In this document: one piece after another, positions 24,558 to 32,997 of the stretch
Numbering within the stretch: the first letter of the stretch is position 1
Layout: each line of letters opens with the position of its first letter
Origin: Streptomyces sp. NRRL S-118
Lineage (GTDB): Bacteria > Actinomycetota > Actinomycetes > Streptomycetales > Streptomycetaceae
Length of the DNA stretch: 64,000 bases
Reading direction: 5' to 3'
NCBI RefSeq assembly: GCF_000716335.1
Contig: NZ_KL591011.1
Location: forward strand, 146,411 to 210,410
Translations under genes and position numbers: made by a program
Notes under the pieces: model-generated
Seen by the model: only the letters and a program-made list of their open reading frames with translations
Databases searched by the model: none
Told to the model about the DNA's origin: nothing

Positions 24558-25748
24558 TCACCGGAAGGCGTCGAGTCCGGTGAGCGCCTTGCCCAGCACG
24601 AGCTGGTGCATCTCGACGGTGCCCTCGTAGGTGAGCACCGACTCGAGGTTGGTGGCGTGCCGCATCACGGGGTACTCGAGGGAGATCCCGTTCGCGCCCA
24701 GGATGGTGCGCGAGGTGCGGCAGATCTCGATCGCCTCGCGTACGTTGTTCAGCTTGCCGAAGCTGACCTGCTCGGGGCGCAGCCTTCCCGCGTCCATCCG
24801 CCGCCCGAGGTGGTGGGCGAGCAGGATCCCCTTGTGCAGCTCGACCGCCATGTCCGCGAGCTTGGCCTGGGTCAGCTGGAAGCCCCCGATGGGCCTGCCG
24901 AACTGCTCGCGGCTCCGCGCGTACGCCAGTGCCGCCTCGAACGACGAGCGCGCGGCACCCATGGCGCCCCAGACGATCCCGTACCGCGCGTGCGACAGGC
25001 AGCTGAGCGGCCCCTTGAGCCCGGTGACGCCCGGCAGCACGGCGTCGGCCGGCAGCCGTACGTCGTCCATGACGAGCTCACTGGTGACGCTGGCGCGCAG
25101 CGACCACTTGTGCTTGATCTCGGGCGCCGAGAATCCGGGGCTGTCGGTCGGCACGGCGAAGCCGCGGATGCCGTCGTCGGTCTGCGCCCAGACGACGGCG
25201 ACACCGGCCACCGAGCCGTTGGTGATCCACATCTTGCGGCCGTTGAGCACCCAGTCGCCGCCGTCCTTCTTGGCGTACGTCCGCATGGCGGCCGGGTCCG
25301 ATCCGATGTCGGGCTCGGTCAGGCCGAAGCAGCCGATGGTCTCGCCCGCCGCCATGGACGGCAGCCAGCGCTGCTTCTGCCCCTCGGAGCCGAACCGGTG
25401 GATCGCGTACATGGCGAGGGAGCCCTGCACGGAGACGAGGGAGCGGATACCGGAGTCGGCCGCCTCCAGCTCCAGACAGGCGAGCCCGTACTGGACGGCG
25501 CTCGCGCCGGCGCAGCCGTACCCCTCCAGGGACATGCCGAGGGCGCCGATCCCGCCGAGCTCGCGGGCGAGCTCCCGGATGCCGGGCAGCTCGCCCTTCT
25601 CGTACCACTCGGCGATGTGCGGCAGCACCCGGTCGGCGGCCCAGCTCCGGACGGTGTCGCGGACCGCGAGGTCCTCCGGCTCCAGGAGGTCGTCGATGCC
25701 GAGGGGGTCGCTGGGGTCGAAGGGCGGGAGCTTCGCGGATGCGGACAT
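24558..25748 (-). CDS. Acyl-CoA dehydrogenase, glutaryl-CoA dehydrogenase type
   Basis: A 396-aa FAD enzyme of the acyl-CoA dehydrogenase superfamily. It shows SGIRSLVSVQGSL (the Arg-containing segment typical of the glutaryl-CoA branch), CFGLTEPDIGSDPA (FAD/substrate loop), KMWITNGSVAG, YARSREQFGRPIGGFQL and the C-terminal TYEGTVEMHQLVLGKALTG, whose Glu is the expected catalytic base. It may work in lysine/tryptophan or aromatic catabolism via glutaryl-CoA, or as a general acyl-CoA dehydrogenase; no ETF or thioesterase gene is adjacent. A dyad operator overlaps the region 26-42 bp upstream. Confidence 0.9.
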   Translation of the reverse strand: MSASAKLPPFDPSDPLGIDDLLEPEDLAVRDTVRSWAADRVLPHIAEWYEKGELPGIRELARELGGIGALGMSLEGYGCAGASAVQYGLACLELEAADSGIRSLVSVQGSLAMYAIHRFGSEGQKQRWLPSMAAGETIGCFGLTEPDIGSDPAAMRTYAKKDGGDWVLNGRKMWITNGSVAGVAVVWAQTDDGIRGFAVPTDSPGFSAPEIKHKWSLRASVTSELVMDDVRLPADAVLPGVTGLKGPLSCLSHARYGIVWGAMGAARSSFEAALAYARSREQFGRPIGGFQLTQAKLADMAVELHKGILLAHHLGRRMDAGRLRPEQVSFGKLNNVREAIEICRTSRTILGANGISLEYPVMRHATNLESVLTYEGTVEMHQLVLGKALTGLDAFR

Positions 25749-25773
25749 GGCGGGACCTCCGGGCGGGCACTAA

Positions 25774-25790
25774 AACTAGCGGTGTTAGTT
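25774..25790. promoter_or_regulatory. TetR-type operator upstream of the acyl-CoA dehydrogenase
   Basis: AACTAGCGGTGTTAGTT has perfect 5-bp arms (AACTA/TAGTT) around 7 bp and stands out as AT-rich in a GC-rich region. It is 26-42 bp upstream of the ATG at 25748, where a promoter is expected. Such dyads are typical of TetR-family repressors controlling acyl-CoA genes. No TetR gene is in the window. Confidence 0.55.
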
Positions 25791-25889
25791 ACGCTCGCCG
25801 CCGAACGTTACGACGCACCGTCCCGCACGTCCAGACCGGCAGGGCGCGGGGTGCGCCACCCCGGCCGGCCCGGACGGGACGCCCGGCAC

Positions 25890-27677
25890 TCAGTGTGCCG
25901 TACGCCCCGTCCGGGCCGGCTCCACCGGCTCGCGCCGCGCGGGGACGTGGGCTTCCGGACCGGTGCCGCAGGTCTCGCGCCGGGGCTCCGGACGAGCGGC
26001 CCGCACTCCCGGCACACTCCCCGGGGCGGCGCTGCGCGGCTCCGGCCCCCGGTCCCGGTCCGGCTGCGGCCCGGTCCGCGGCGCGGCCGGTGCCTGCGGC
26101 CGGGCGTCCGGGCCGCCGAGCCGGGCGTCGGCGTCCGGCTGGCACTCCATGACGCGCGGGAGGCGCAGCGCCATCAGGCCGCCCGCCAGCAGCAGGGCCG
26201 CGCTGACGACGAGCGTGACGTGCAGGCCGTGGACGAAGGAGTGCCGGGCGGCCGTGCGCAAGGCCTCCCCCGCGGGCCCGCCGAGCTGGGCGGCCACCTG
26301 GTACGCCTCGCCCAGCGAGTTGGCCGCGGCCGCGCCGGCGGACGCGGGCACGCCCGCGACGGACGAGAGGCCGGGGGCGTACGCGGCGTTCATGACGCTG
26401 CCGAGCAGCGCGATGCCCATGCCCGCGCCCAGCTGGTAGGAGGTCTCGCCGATCGCGGCCGCGCCGCCCGCGCTGTGCGCCGGGGCCTCGCTGAGCATCG
26501 ACTCGTACGCCGCGAACAACGTGGTCTGCAGCCCGAAGCCGAGCAGGACGAAACCGGTGGTGAGCAGCAGCGGGCGGTCGTGGTGGCCCATGAGCACCAG
26601 CAGCAGCACCGCGCCGGCCGTGAGCACGAAGCCCCAGCCGACCATCCGGCGCGGTCCGATGCGGCGCAGGGTGTACGAGCCGGTGGCGCCGGCGGCCATC
26701 GCGGCGAAGGTCAGCGGCAGCAGCCGCAGCCCCGTCTCGACCGGGCTCAGTTCCAGCACGAGCTGGAGGTACTGGACGGCGATCAACTCCAGGCCGACCA
26801 GCGCCAGCATGGCGAGCACGATGCAGCCGACGGACGTGGTGAAGGCGGCGCGGGAGAACATCCGCATGTCGATCAGCGGGTGCGGGCGCCGCCGCTGCCG
26901 CCGCACGAACAGCACCAGCAGGGCCGCCCCGACCAGCAGGGGCCCGACGGTCGCCGGGCTCAGCGGGGAGTCGTCCCCGGCGCCGAGCCGCTTCACGCCC
27001 AGGACCAGCCCCATCACGCCGGCCGCCGCCATGAGGGCGCCGAGCACGTCCCAGGGGCCGTCCCCGCTGCCCCGGGACTCGGGCAGCAGCCACCGGCCGG
27101 CCGGCAGTATCACCGCCATCAGCGGGATGTTGATCAGGAAGACCGAGCCCCACCAGAAGTGCTCGAGCAGGAAACCGCCGAGGACGGGGCCGGTCGCGGC
27201 GCCGACGGCGGCGACGGCGGTCCAGATGCCGATCGCGGTGGCCCGCTCCCGCCGGTCGGGAAAGACCGCACGGAGGATCGACAGCGTCGCCGGCATGATC
27301 ATGGCGCCGCCGACGCCCAGCAGGGCGCGCGCGGCGATCAGCACGCCAGGGGTGTCGGCGAACGCGGCGACCGCGGACGCCACACCGAACAGCCCGTACC
27401 CGGCGAGCAGCACTCTGCGCCGCCCGAGCCGGTCGCCGAGCGTGCCGAAGAGGATCAGCAGCGAGGCGCACACCAGCGGATAGGCGTCGACGATCCACAG
27501 CAGCGCCGTGGAGCTGGGCCGCAGATCCTCGGTGACGGCGGGAACGGCGACATGCAGCACCGTCGCGTCGAGCGCGACGAGCAGCAGGCTGACGCAGAGG
27601 ACGAAGAGGACGACCCAGCGGTTGGCACCGCCGGATGCGGCACGCAGCCGTGCTGCGGCCGTGGTCGTCCCGGACAT
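25890..27677 (-). CDS. MFS drug exporter, DHA2 (14-TM, EmrB/QacA) family
   Basis: A 595-aa integral membrane protein. Motif D1-like LDATVLHVAVPAV and the conserved GTLGDRLGRRRVLLAG loop are followed by ALLGVGGAMIMPATL and TGPVLGGFLLEHFWWGSVFLINIP (motif C region), and about 14 hydrophobic segments. The last about 85 residues form a hydrophilic Pro/Arg/Gly tail. The ATG at 27677 follows GGGAGG; the open frame runs 84 codons further upstream but is not protein-like. The substrate is unknown; drugs or secondary metabolites are typical. It is divergent from the PAP2 gene. Confidence 0.9.
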   Translation of the reverse strand: MSGTTTAAARLRAASGGANRWVVLFVLCVSLLLVALDATVLHVAVPAVTEDLRPSSTALLWIVDAYPLVCASLLILFGTLGDRLGRRRVLLAGYGLFGVASAVAAFADTPGVLIAARALLGVGGAMIMPATLSILRAVFPDRRERATAIGIWTAVAAVGAATGPVLGGFLLEHFWWGSVFLINIPLMAVILPAGRWLLPESRGSGDGPWDVLGALMAAAGVMGLVLGVKRLGAGDDSPLSPATVGPLLVGAALLVLFVRRQRRRPHPLIDMRMFSRAAFTTSVGCIVLAMLALVGLELIAVQYLQLVLELSPVETGLRLLPLTFAAMAAGATGSYTLRRIGPRRMVGWGFVLTAGAVLLLVLMGHHDRPLLLTTGFVLLGFGLQTTLFAAYESMLSEAPAHSAGGAAAIGETSYQLGAGMGIALLGSVMNAAYAPGLSSVAGVPASAGAAAANSLGEAYQVAAQLGGPAGEALRTAARHSFVHGLHVTLVVSAALLLAGGLMALRLPRVMECQPDADARLGGPDARPQAPAAPRTGPQPDRDRGPEPRSAAPGSVPGVRAARPEPRRETCGTGPEAHVPARREPVEPARTGRTAH

Positions 27678-28088
27678 GTACGTACCTCCCACAGATGGAT
27701 CCCTCGCGCTCGGTGGGCACTGACCGGAGGGAGGGACGTCCTCCGGAGGCCCGGCATCGACGGGCGAGTGAGCCGTCAGCGTACGCGAGTTCATGCCGGG
27801 GGCGCGTGGTCCACCTCTCACGCGGGCGGGCGTGGGAGTGTGGCGTACGCCACTCCCGGGCGCCCGGCGCGGAGGGAAGAATTCCGGCCGCGGGTCCCGG
27901 CAGGCGTTTTCCGGGTCGGACAAACACACTTCTGCCGGCGGGTCCGGCGGTAATAGGACTCTGGGTGCTCACGCTTTATGGATAAGCAGGGAATAAGCAG
28001 GTGACTGAGACACACTCCACATCACATCGTCATCACGAAGAGACCGGATGTGCATGGGCCGACACTCACTCGCTGTAACGTCGATTGG
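27678..28088. other. Divergent intergenic region, MFS / PAP2
   Basis: About 410 bp with no supportable gene. It contains the 14-bp palindrome at 27840-27853 and, nearer the PAP2 gene, an AT-richer stretch with a short direct repeat (ATAAGCAGGG/ATAAGCAGGT around 27980-28001). Both promoters must lie here. Confidence 0.4.
27840..27853. promoter_or_regulatory. 14-bp perfect palindrome upstream of the MFS exporter
   Basis: GTGGCGTACGCCAC is perfectly self-complementary and is flanked by GGGAGT and TCCCGG, extending the near-symmetry. It lies about 165 bp upstream of the exporter start and could be an operator for a local or distant regulator. Confidence 0.4.
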
Positions 28089-29141
28089 GTGCGTACCGAC
28101 ATCTTCGCCCGGCTGGACCGGGAGCCGGAACCGCCGAAGATTGAGATCCCGCGGATGAGCCGCACCCGTCTCGCCCTCTTCGGCGGGACGTCGGCGTTCT
28201 ACGTGGCGATCGTGGTGGCCGTGCTCGTCTCGTCCTGGCTGGTGACCCTCGACTGGAAGGTCATGCTCTTCCGCCCGTATCAGCAGTGGCCGGAAGTGCA
28301 CGCGACGCTCGACTACTTCGTGGTGCTGGGCCAGCGTGGACCGACGGCCGTGATGGTGGCGGCCTGGCTGGGCTGGCGCTCCTGGCGCCAGCACACGCTG
28401 CGACCGCTGCTGGTGCTCGGCGCCGCGCTGCTGCTGCTGAACGTCACGGTGGGCGCGGTCAAGATCGGCCTGGGCCGGCTCGGGCCCCATTACGCGACGC
28501 AGATCGGCTCCGCCGAGCTGTTCGCGGGCGGCGATATATTTCCTTCCGGACACACCGCCAACGCGGTGGTGACCTGGGGAATCCTCTCTTATCTGGCCAC
28601 CACCCCGCGGGCGCGCCGCTATCTGTCGGCCCTGTCCGCCGTGGTCGCCCTCGGCGTCGGCCTGACCACCGTCTACCTCGGTACGCACTGGCTGAGCGAT
28701 GTGCTGCTGGGCTGGGCCGCCGGTCTGCTGATCCTGCTGGGGCTGCCCTGGTGCGAGCCGGTGATCGCGCGTGCCGAGGCGATGATCCTGGGCGCCCGCG
28801 ACGCCCTGCGGGCACGCCGGCGCCGGATCCTCCCGGTGCCCGTGGCGGTGGGCGCACCGCGGCCGGCCATATACCCGCAGCGCGGCGCGCCGGCCCCGGA
28901 GGCCGAGCCGGCCGCGGAGCCGGTGGCGGCCGAGCCGGTGGGCGAGCCCGTGGGCGCGGGGACCGGAGCCGCCGCGACGGGCGGCGCCGCGGCCGGCGGC
29001 CGTGCGGGGAACGTGCGCGCCACGCTCGCGCAGCCGCGGCCGCACGCGGTGGTCCGCTCGGAGCGGATGCCCGTCACCCCGGCGGGGACCCGGCGGCCGC
29101 CGCACGCGCGGCCGTACGACGGGCGGCTCACGGGCGGCTGA
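28089..29141 (+). CDS. PAP2-family membrane phosphatase
   Basis: A 350-aa integral membrane protein with five or six helices and the three PAP2 signatures: KIGLGRLGP (K-x6-RP-like, with Gly before Pro), PSGHTAN, and TVYLGTHWLSDVLLG with the catalytic His. It probably dephosphorylates a lipid phosphate or isoprenoid diphosphate at the outer membrane face. A disordered Ala/Glu/Pro tail of about 100 residues follows. The start GTG at 28089 is chosen because the codons before it have atypical third positions; an in-frame GTG at 28050 is possible. A terminator follows at 29161. Confidence 0.87.
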   Translation: MRTDIFARLDREPEPPKIEIPRMSRTRLALFGGTSAFYVAIVVAVLVSSWLVTLDWKVMLFRPYQQWPEVHATLDYFVVLGQRGPTAVMVAAWLGWRSWRQHTLRPLLVLGAALLLLNVTVGAVKIGLGRLGPHYATQIGSAELFAGGDIFPSGHTANAVVTWGILSYLATTPRARRYLSALSAVVALGVGLTTVYLGTHWLSDVLLGWAAGLLILLGLPWCEPVIARAEAMILGARDALRARRRRILPVPVAVGAPRPAIYPQRGAPAPEAEPAAEPVAAEPVGEPVGAGTGAAATGGAAAGGRAGNVRATLAQPRPHAVVRSERMPVTPAGTRRPPHARPYDGRLTGG

Positions 29142-29160
29142 GCCCCGTTCGTCCATGACG

Positions 29161-29188
29161 AAGGCCCCGGCTTCCGGCCGGGGCCTTT
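29161..29188. terminator. Bidirectional terminator, PAP2 / I78 inhibitor
   Basis: AAGGCCCCGG (29161-29170) pairs with CCGGGGCCTT (29178-29187) around a 7-nt loop and ends in TTT. It lies between convergent genes. Confidence 0.8.
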
Positions 29189-29201
29189 CGTACGGGCGGG
29201 G

Positions 29202-29417
29202 TCAGCCCACCCAGCAGCGGGTGACGGTGTGGTCGTCCACCTCGAAGTTGATGCGGCCGGCGACGTACTCCATGGTGATGATCGCGCCGGGCGGGAGCGA
29301 GCGCACCGTGGACCAGCCGCGGGAGCGGGCCGCCTGCTCGGCGTCGCGCTCGTCGAGTCCCACGTACGCCGCGGGGGTGTCGTCGGGCTGTGCGGGAGGG
29401 GTCGGAATGGATGCCAT
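29202..29417 (-). CDS. I78-family peptidase inhibitor
   Basis: A 71-aa protein with the I78 core: ARSRGWSTVRSLPPGAIIT, MEYVAGRINFEVD and a C-terminal RCWVG. Family members are small inhibitors of serine endopeptidases. This one has no signal peptide, so if active it acts inside the cell or leaves by another route. An inverted repeat lies 27-94 bp upstream of the start. It is monocistronic. Confidence 0.78.
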   Translation of the reverse strand: MASIPTPPAQPDDTPAAYVGLDERDAEQAARSRGWSTVRSLPPGAIITMEYVAGRINFEVDDHTVTRCWVG

Positions 29418-29754
29418 GCCCTCACCGTAGGCGGCGGCGCACAGTGACGGAAGCGCGGGGCAGCCCCCGGCCCACCCGCCTCCTGTACCTCAGCGGTCAC
29501 ACTTCCGTCACAGGATGACGACAGGGGTTTGAAGGGAATTCGCCATCCTTCCGGGCACTTCCATTACCCGGTCCCGCCGAATTGCACCCGCCGCCGCGCC
29601 CGGCATGCCGAGTAATTACGATGAACCGCCGATGCGCCCTTCGGAACATCGGCACGAAAATCGAAAGGGCGAGGGAAATACACCGTTCCCGCACCGAATT
29701 CACACACCGGCCGGCCCGCCCGGGAACCGCGCCCGGTCGCCGGCCCACCGGGCG
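29418..29754. other. Intergenic region with an inverted repeat and low-GC segment
   Basis: Holds a perfect 10-bp inverted repeat, GTGACGGAAG (29444-29453) and CTTCCGTCAC (29502-29511), just upstream of the I78 gene. A visibly AT-richer stretch follows at about 29520-29700 (GAATTC twice, CGAAAATCGAAAGGG), unlike the surrounding DNA. No ORF there resembles a protein. It could include a small RNA, but no hairpin/terminator pair is clear. Confidence 0.4.
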
Positions 29755-30762
29755 TCACGAGGCACCGGGCCCGCCGCCCTCCGGTGTTCCGGCGGGCTGC
29801 GCGGACCGGTCCAGGGCCCGGGAGAGGCGGTCGCGGGCCGAACGGATGCGGTCGTCCAGCGCGGGCGGTTCGATCACCTCGAATTCCAGTCCCATCAGCA
29901 CCACGTGGATCACGAGGACGTCGAGGCTCGCGGCACCCGTGCGCAGCAGGCAGGTCGTGGCGCTCTCGGCCTCCAGCACGCCGTCGGAGGGGCCGATGAT
30001 CCGGGCGGCCTCGGCAGCGGGCGCGTGCAGCCGGATCACCGCCCTCGCCGCGTACGCCGCCGTGGACACGCCCTGCGAGACGTAGGCCGCCAGGTCCTCG
30101 GCGGGCGGTTCGCGCGGCACGAAACGCGGCCCGTGGGGCGGCTTCGGCACGATGCGGTCCACCCGGAACGTCCGCCAGTCGGAGCGGTCCACGTCCCACG
30201 CCACGAGGTACCAGCGGCGCTCCGTGCACACCAGGCGGTGCGGCTCGGCGGTGCGGCGCGTGGCGGAGCCGTTGTGGTCGCGGTACTCGAAGCGGAGCCG
30301 CTCGCTGTCCCGGCAGGCGTGGGCCAGCTCGGTGAGGACCGCCGGGTCCACCGGGGCCTCGGGTGTGCGCAGCATGGGCACGGTGAAGGCGGTGAGCGCG
30401 CCGACGCGTCGGCGCAGCCGGTCGGGCAGCACCTGCTCCAGTTTCGCCAGGGCGCGTACGGAGGTCTCGCCGACGCCTTCGATGCCGCCGCCCGCCGCGG
30501 TGCGCAGCCCGACCGCGACCGCGACCGCCTCGTCGTCCTCCAGGAGGAGCGGGGGCAGCGACGCCCCCGCGCCCAGCCGGTAGCCGCCGCCGGTGCCGGG
30601 GGCGGCGTGGACGGGGTAGCCCAGCCCGCGCAGCCGCTCGACGTCCCGGCGCACGGTGCGCGGGGTGACGCCGAGCCGCTCGGCGAGGTCGGCACCGGAC
30701 CATTCGCGATGGGCCTGGAGCAGGGACAGCAGACGCAGCAGTCGTGCGGAGGTCTCCACCAT
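29755..30762 (-). CDS. WYL-domain transcriptional regulator (DeoR-type HTH)
   Basis: A 335-aa regulator. An N-terminal winged helix (about residues 5-60, DLAERLGVTPRTVRRDVERLRGLGYPV) is followed by a WYL domain around residues 130-230 containing RLRFEYRDHNG and RRWYLVAWD, and a WCX-like C-terminal extension. WYL domains bind nucleic acid or small ligands, and actinobacterial members often respond to DNA damage or single-stranded DNA. The target genes are not evident. Confidence 0.9.
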   Translation of the reverse strand: MVETSARLLRLLSLLQAHREWSGADLAERLGVTPRTVRRDVERLRGLGYPVHAAPGTGGGYRLGAGASLPPLLLEDDEAVAVAVGLRTAAGGGIEGVGETSVRALAKLEQVLPDRLRRRVGALTAFTVPMLRTPEAPVDPAVLTELAHACRDSERLRFEYRDHNGSATRRTAEPHRLVCTERRWYLVAWDVDRSDWRTFRVDRIVPKPPHGPRFVPREPPAEDLAAYVSQGVSTAAYAARAVIRLHAPAAEAARIIGPSDGVLEAESATTCLLRTGAASLDVLVIHVVLMGLEFEVIEPPALDDRIRSARDRLSRALDRSAQPAGTPEGGGPGAS

Positions 30763-30820
30763 GCGGCGAGTCTGCCACCGGCCGCGGACAGGTCCGGCCC
30801 GCCGGGGGGCGCAGGGGCGG

Positions 30821-31618
30821 TTACGCGGTCAGCCGTACGCAGAGGTCGTTGTCGGTCGTGTAGCAGGGCGCGGCCCGGTAGCCCTCGCGCCGGTGCACCG
30901 GGTAGACGTGGATGCTCCTGCGGTCCCAGACGTCGTCCAGGAGGCGGGAGATCCGCACCGGCTCCGCGTCCCCGTCCGGGCGCAGCCACAGTTCCCAAAG
31001 GTGCTGCTTGCCGGCGGGCGGCGGCGTCCGCGCGAGGTCGTCGTACGGGAGGGTGAAGGTGAAGCGCCCCTTCGCGCCGTCGGCGGGCACCTGATGGACC
31101 CGGTCGCCCAGGCGGGCCTCGGCCACCGCGCCGGGTCCGAGCTCCGCCCCGTACAGCACGCCCTCGACCGTGCAGGTCCCGTCCCCGAGGCCGATGTCGC
31201 CGGCCTCGGCGTGCGGTGCGCGCAGCCAGCTGCGCACGGCGAGCCGCCCGTCGGCCGTGGGGTAGGGGATGCGGACGGCGACCGGGCCCTTCTCGTCGGG
31301 GATCCGGTCGACGAGGGACCGCACGTCGCGGATGCCGGGCTCGACGGCCCGCTCGTCCAGGAGGAGGTCCCAGCGGCCCTCGGCCAGCTCCATGGTGCTG
31401 GGCAGCGCGGCGCGCGCTCGGCCCTCGCCCGCCGGGGTGAGCGGCAGGCGGGCCTCGTCCGCCGGCCCGCCCGTGCCGCCGCGCCGTCTGAGGACGAGGA
31501 CGGGCGCGGTGGCGTCGTGGACCGCCATGTCGAAGGTGAGGCCGCCGGCGGCGTCCGCGACGCAGTCCGCGCGGGGCGGTGTGCCGGGCGCGGGAGGCGG
31601 GGTCGTGGCGTCGGTCAT
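30821..31618 (-). CDS. Conserved hypothetical protein coupled to a glycosyltransferase
   Basis: A 265-aa soluble protein that I do not recognise. It is rich in beta-strand patterns (VLVLRRRGG, LWELWLRPDGD), with two repeats of a hydrophobic-polar sandwich type, and ends YTTDNDLCVRLTA. No signal peptide or membrane helix. Its ATG at 31618 overlaps the stop of the GT4 gene (ATGA), so it is probably made together with that enzyme and may act in the same cell-surface glycan pathway. That role is inference from coupling only. Confidence 0.7.
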   Translation of the reverse strand: MTDATTPPPAPGTPPRADCVADAAGGLTFDMAVHDATAPVLVLRRRGGTGGPADEARLPLTPAGEGRARAALPSTMELAEGRWDLLLDERAVEPGIRDVRSLVDRIPDEKGPVAVRIPYPTADGRLAVRSWLRAPHAEAGDIGLGDGTCTVEGVLYGAELGPGAVAEARLGDRVHQVPADGAKGRFTFTLPYDDLARTPPPAGKQHLWELWLRPDGDAEPVRISRLLDDVWDRRSIHVYPVHRREGYRAAPCYTTDNDLCVRLTA

Positions 31619-32898
31619 GCGGGCTTTCCCTTCCGGAGCACGTCGGCGGCCTTGTAGCGCACCGTGTACGCGGCGTCGAGGAGCGCGCCGCGGGTGCGGT
31701 GGAGGGTGTCGCGGACCCGGCTGCGGGAGCGGCCGTTGGTGCCCTGCGCGACCAGCTCGGCGAAGATCGCCTCGTGGCGCTCGGCGATCCGGACGGGGTC
31801 GAAGCGCCGGGACGCGGCCAGCGCCGCCTGCCCGGTGCGGCGCCGCAGGTCGTCGTCCTGGATGAGACCGAGCAGCGCGCCGGCGATGGCGTCCACGTCG
31901 CCGACGGGGACGAGCCGTCCGTCGACGCCGTCCTCGATGATCTCGCCCGGGCCGTGCGGGCAGTCCGTGGAGACCACGGGCAGGCCGCAGCGCATCGCCT
32001 CGACGATGGTCATGCCGAACGCTTCGAGGCGGGAGGTGACGGCGGCGATGGAGCCCTTGACCCACTCGGGCTCCAGCGGGTTGGCCGGACCCATCAGGAA
32101 GACGTGGTTGTGCAGGCCGCGCTCCTCGATGAGGGCGCGCAGCGCGTTCTTCTCGTTGCCGGTCGCGTCGCCGGAGCCGTAGATCCGCAGCCGCCAGTCG
32201 GGCCGGGTGGCGGCCACCTTGGCGAACGCCTCGACCAGCAGGTCGTACCGCTTGACCCGGGTCAGCCGGCCGGCGGCGACGACCCACTTGGCGGTGGAGT
32301 CGGCGGGCTCGACGCCCGGGGCGGGGACGCTGTTGGGCACGGCGTCGATGCGGACGCCGGGCAGCTTGAGCCTGCCGCGGTAGGAGCGGGCGTCGGCCTC
32401 GGTGACGGTGGTGATCGCGTCGAGGAGCGCGTACCGGTGGCCGATCTCACGGCGCAGCCGGTAGCCGTGGCTGTCCAGCGTCAGGTGTTCCTGCCCGACG
32501 CGGACCGCGCCGCGGCGGGCCTGGCGGGCGATGTGCACGTTGAGACCGGGTCGGGTGCCGACGACGACGTCGGCCTGAAGGGTCTTCAGGTGGGCGGCGA
32601 TGCGGGCGTCGGTCAGGCGGCTGTACTGCTTCCAGCGCCCGTCGCCGCGCGGGAAGACCTTGGCGGGCTTCTTGTAGTCGGGGTGGTCGCCGTCGTAGGA
32701 GGGGCTGTTCCGGCGCAGGTCGACCAGGTGCTTCATGGTCACGCCGGCGGGGGCGCCGAGGGTCGGCTCCTCGCGGTGGCGGAAGACGGACACGATCTCG
32801 ACCTCGTGCCGTTCGGCGAGGGCCGCGGCGAGGTTGAACGTCGTGCGGATCGTGCCGCCGATGCCGTACGCGTTGTGGAGCAGAAATGAGATGTGCAT
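31615..32898 (-). CDS. GT4-family glycosyltransferase
   Basis: A 427-aa GT-B enzyme transferring a sugar from a nucleotide donor. The N-terminal acceptor half begins HISFLLHNAYGIGGT. The C-terminal donor half has VVAAGRLTRVKRYDLLVEAF and the GT4 motif SRLEAFGMTIVEAMRCGLPVVSTD with the E-x7-E pair. The ATG at 32898 is chosen because the family core starts at once; an upstream TTG at 32961 lacks a ribosome binding site. Similar enzymes build actinobacterial wall or capsular polymers. The acceptor is unknown. Confidence 0.87.
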   Translation of the reverse strand: MHISFLLHNAYGIGGTIRTTFNLAAALAERHEVEIVSVFRHREEPTLGAPAGVTMKHLVDLRRNSPSYDGDHPDYKKPAKVFPRGDGRWKQYSRLTDARIAAHLKTLQADVVVGTRPGLNVHIARQARRGAVRVGQEHLTLDSHGYRLRREIGHRYALLDAITTVTEADARSYRGRLKLPGVRIDAVPNSVPAPGVEPADSTAKWVVAAGRLTRVKRYDLLVEAFAKVAATRPDWRLRIYGSGDATGNEKNALRALIEERGLHNHVFLMGPANPLEPEWVKGSIAAVTSRLEAFGMTIVEAMRCGLPVVSTDCPHGPGEIIEDGVDGRLVPVGDVDAIAGALLGLIQDDDLRRRTGQAALAASRRFDPVRIAERHEAIFAELVAQGTNGRSRSRVRDTLHRTRGALLDAAYTVRYKAADVLRKGKPA

Positions 32899-32997
32899 CG
32901 CGTTCGCCGCGTCCCCCTGGATCCCGGTCCGACAGGTGTCCGATGTGCTGATGGTCGTCAAGGGTGGACTGTACTTGCCTTCCGGGCCGGCGGGCCT

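Noticed and set aside
27678..27929. 84-codon N-terminal extension of the MFS exporter
   Set aside because: The extension lacks transmembrane or conserved sequence and a good ribosome binding site (GGGAGG) precedes the ATG at 27677.
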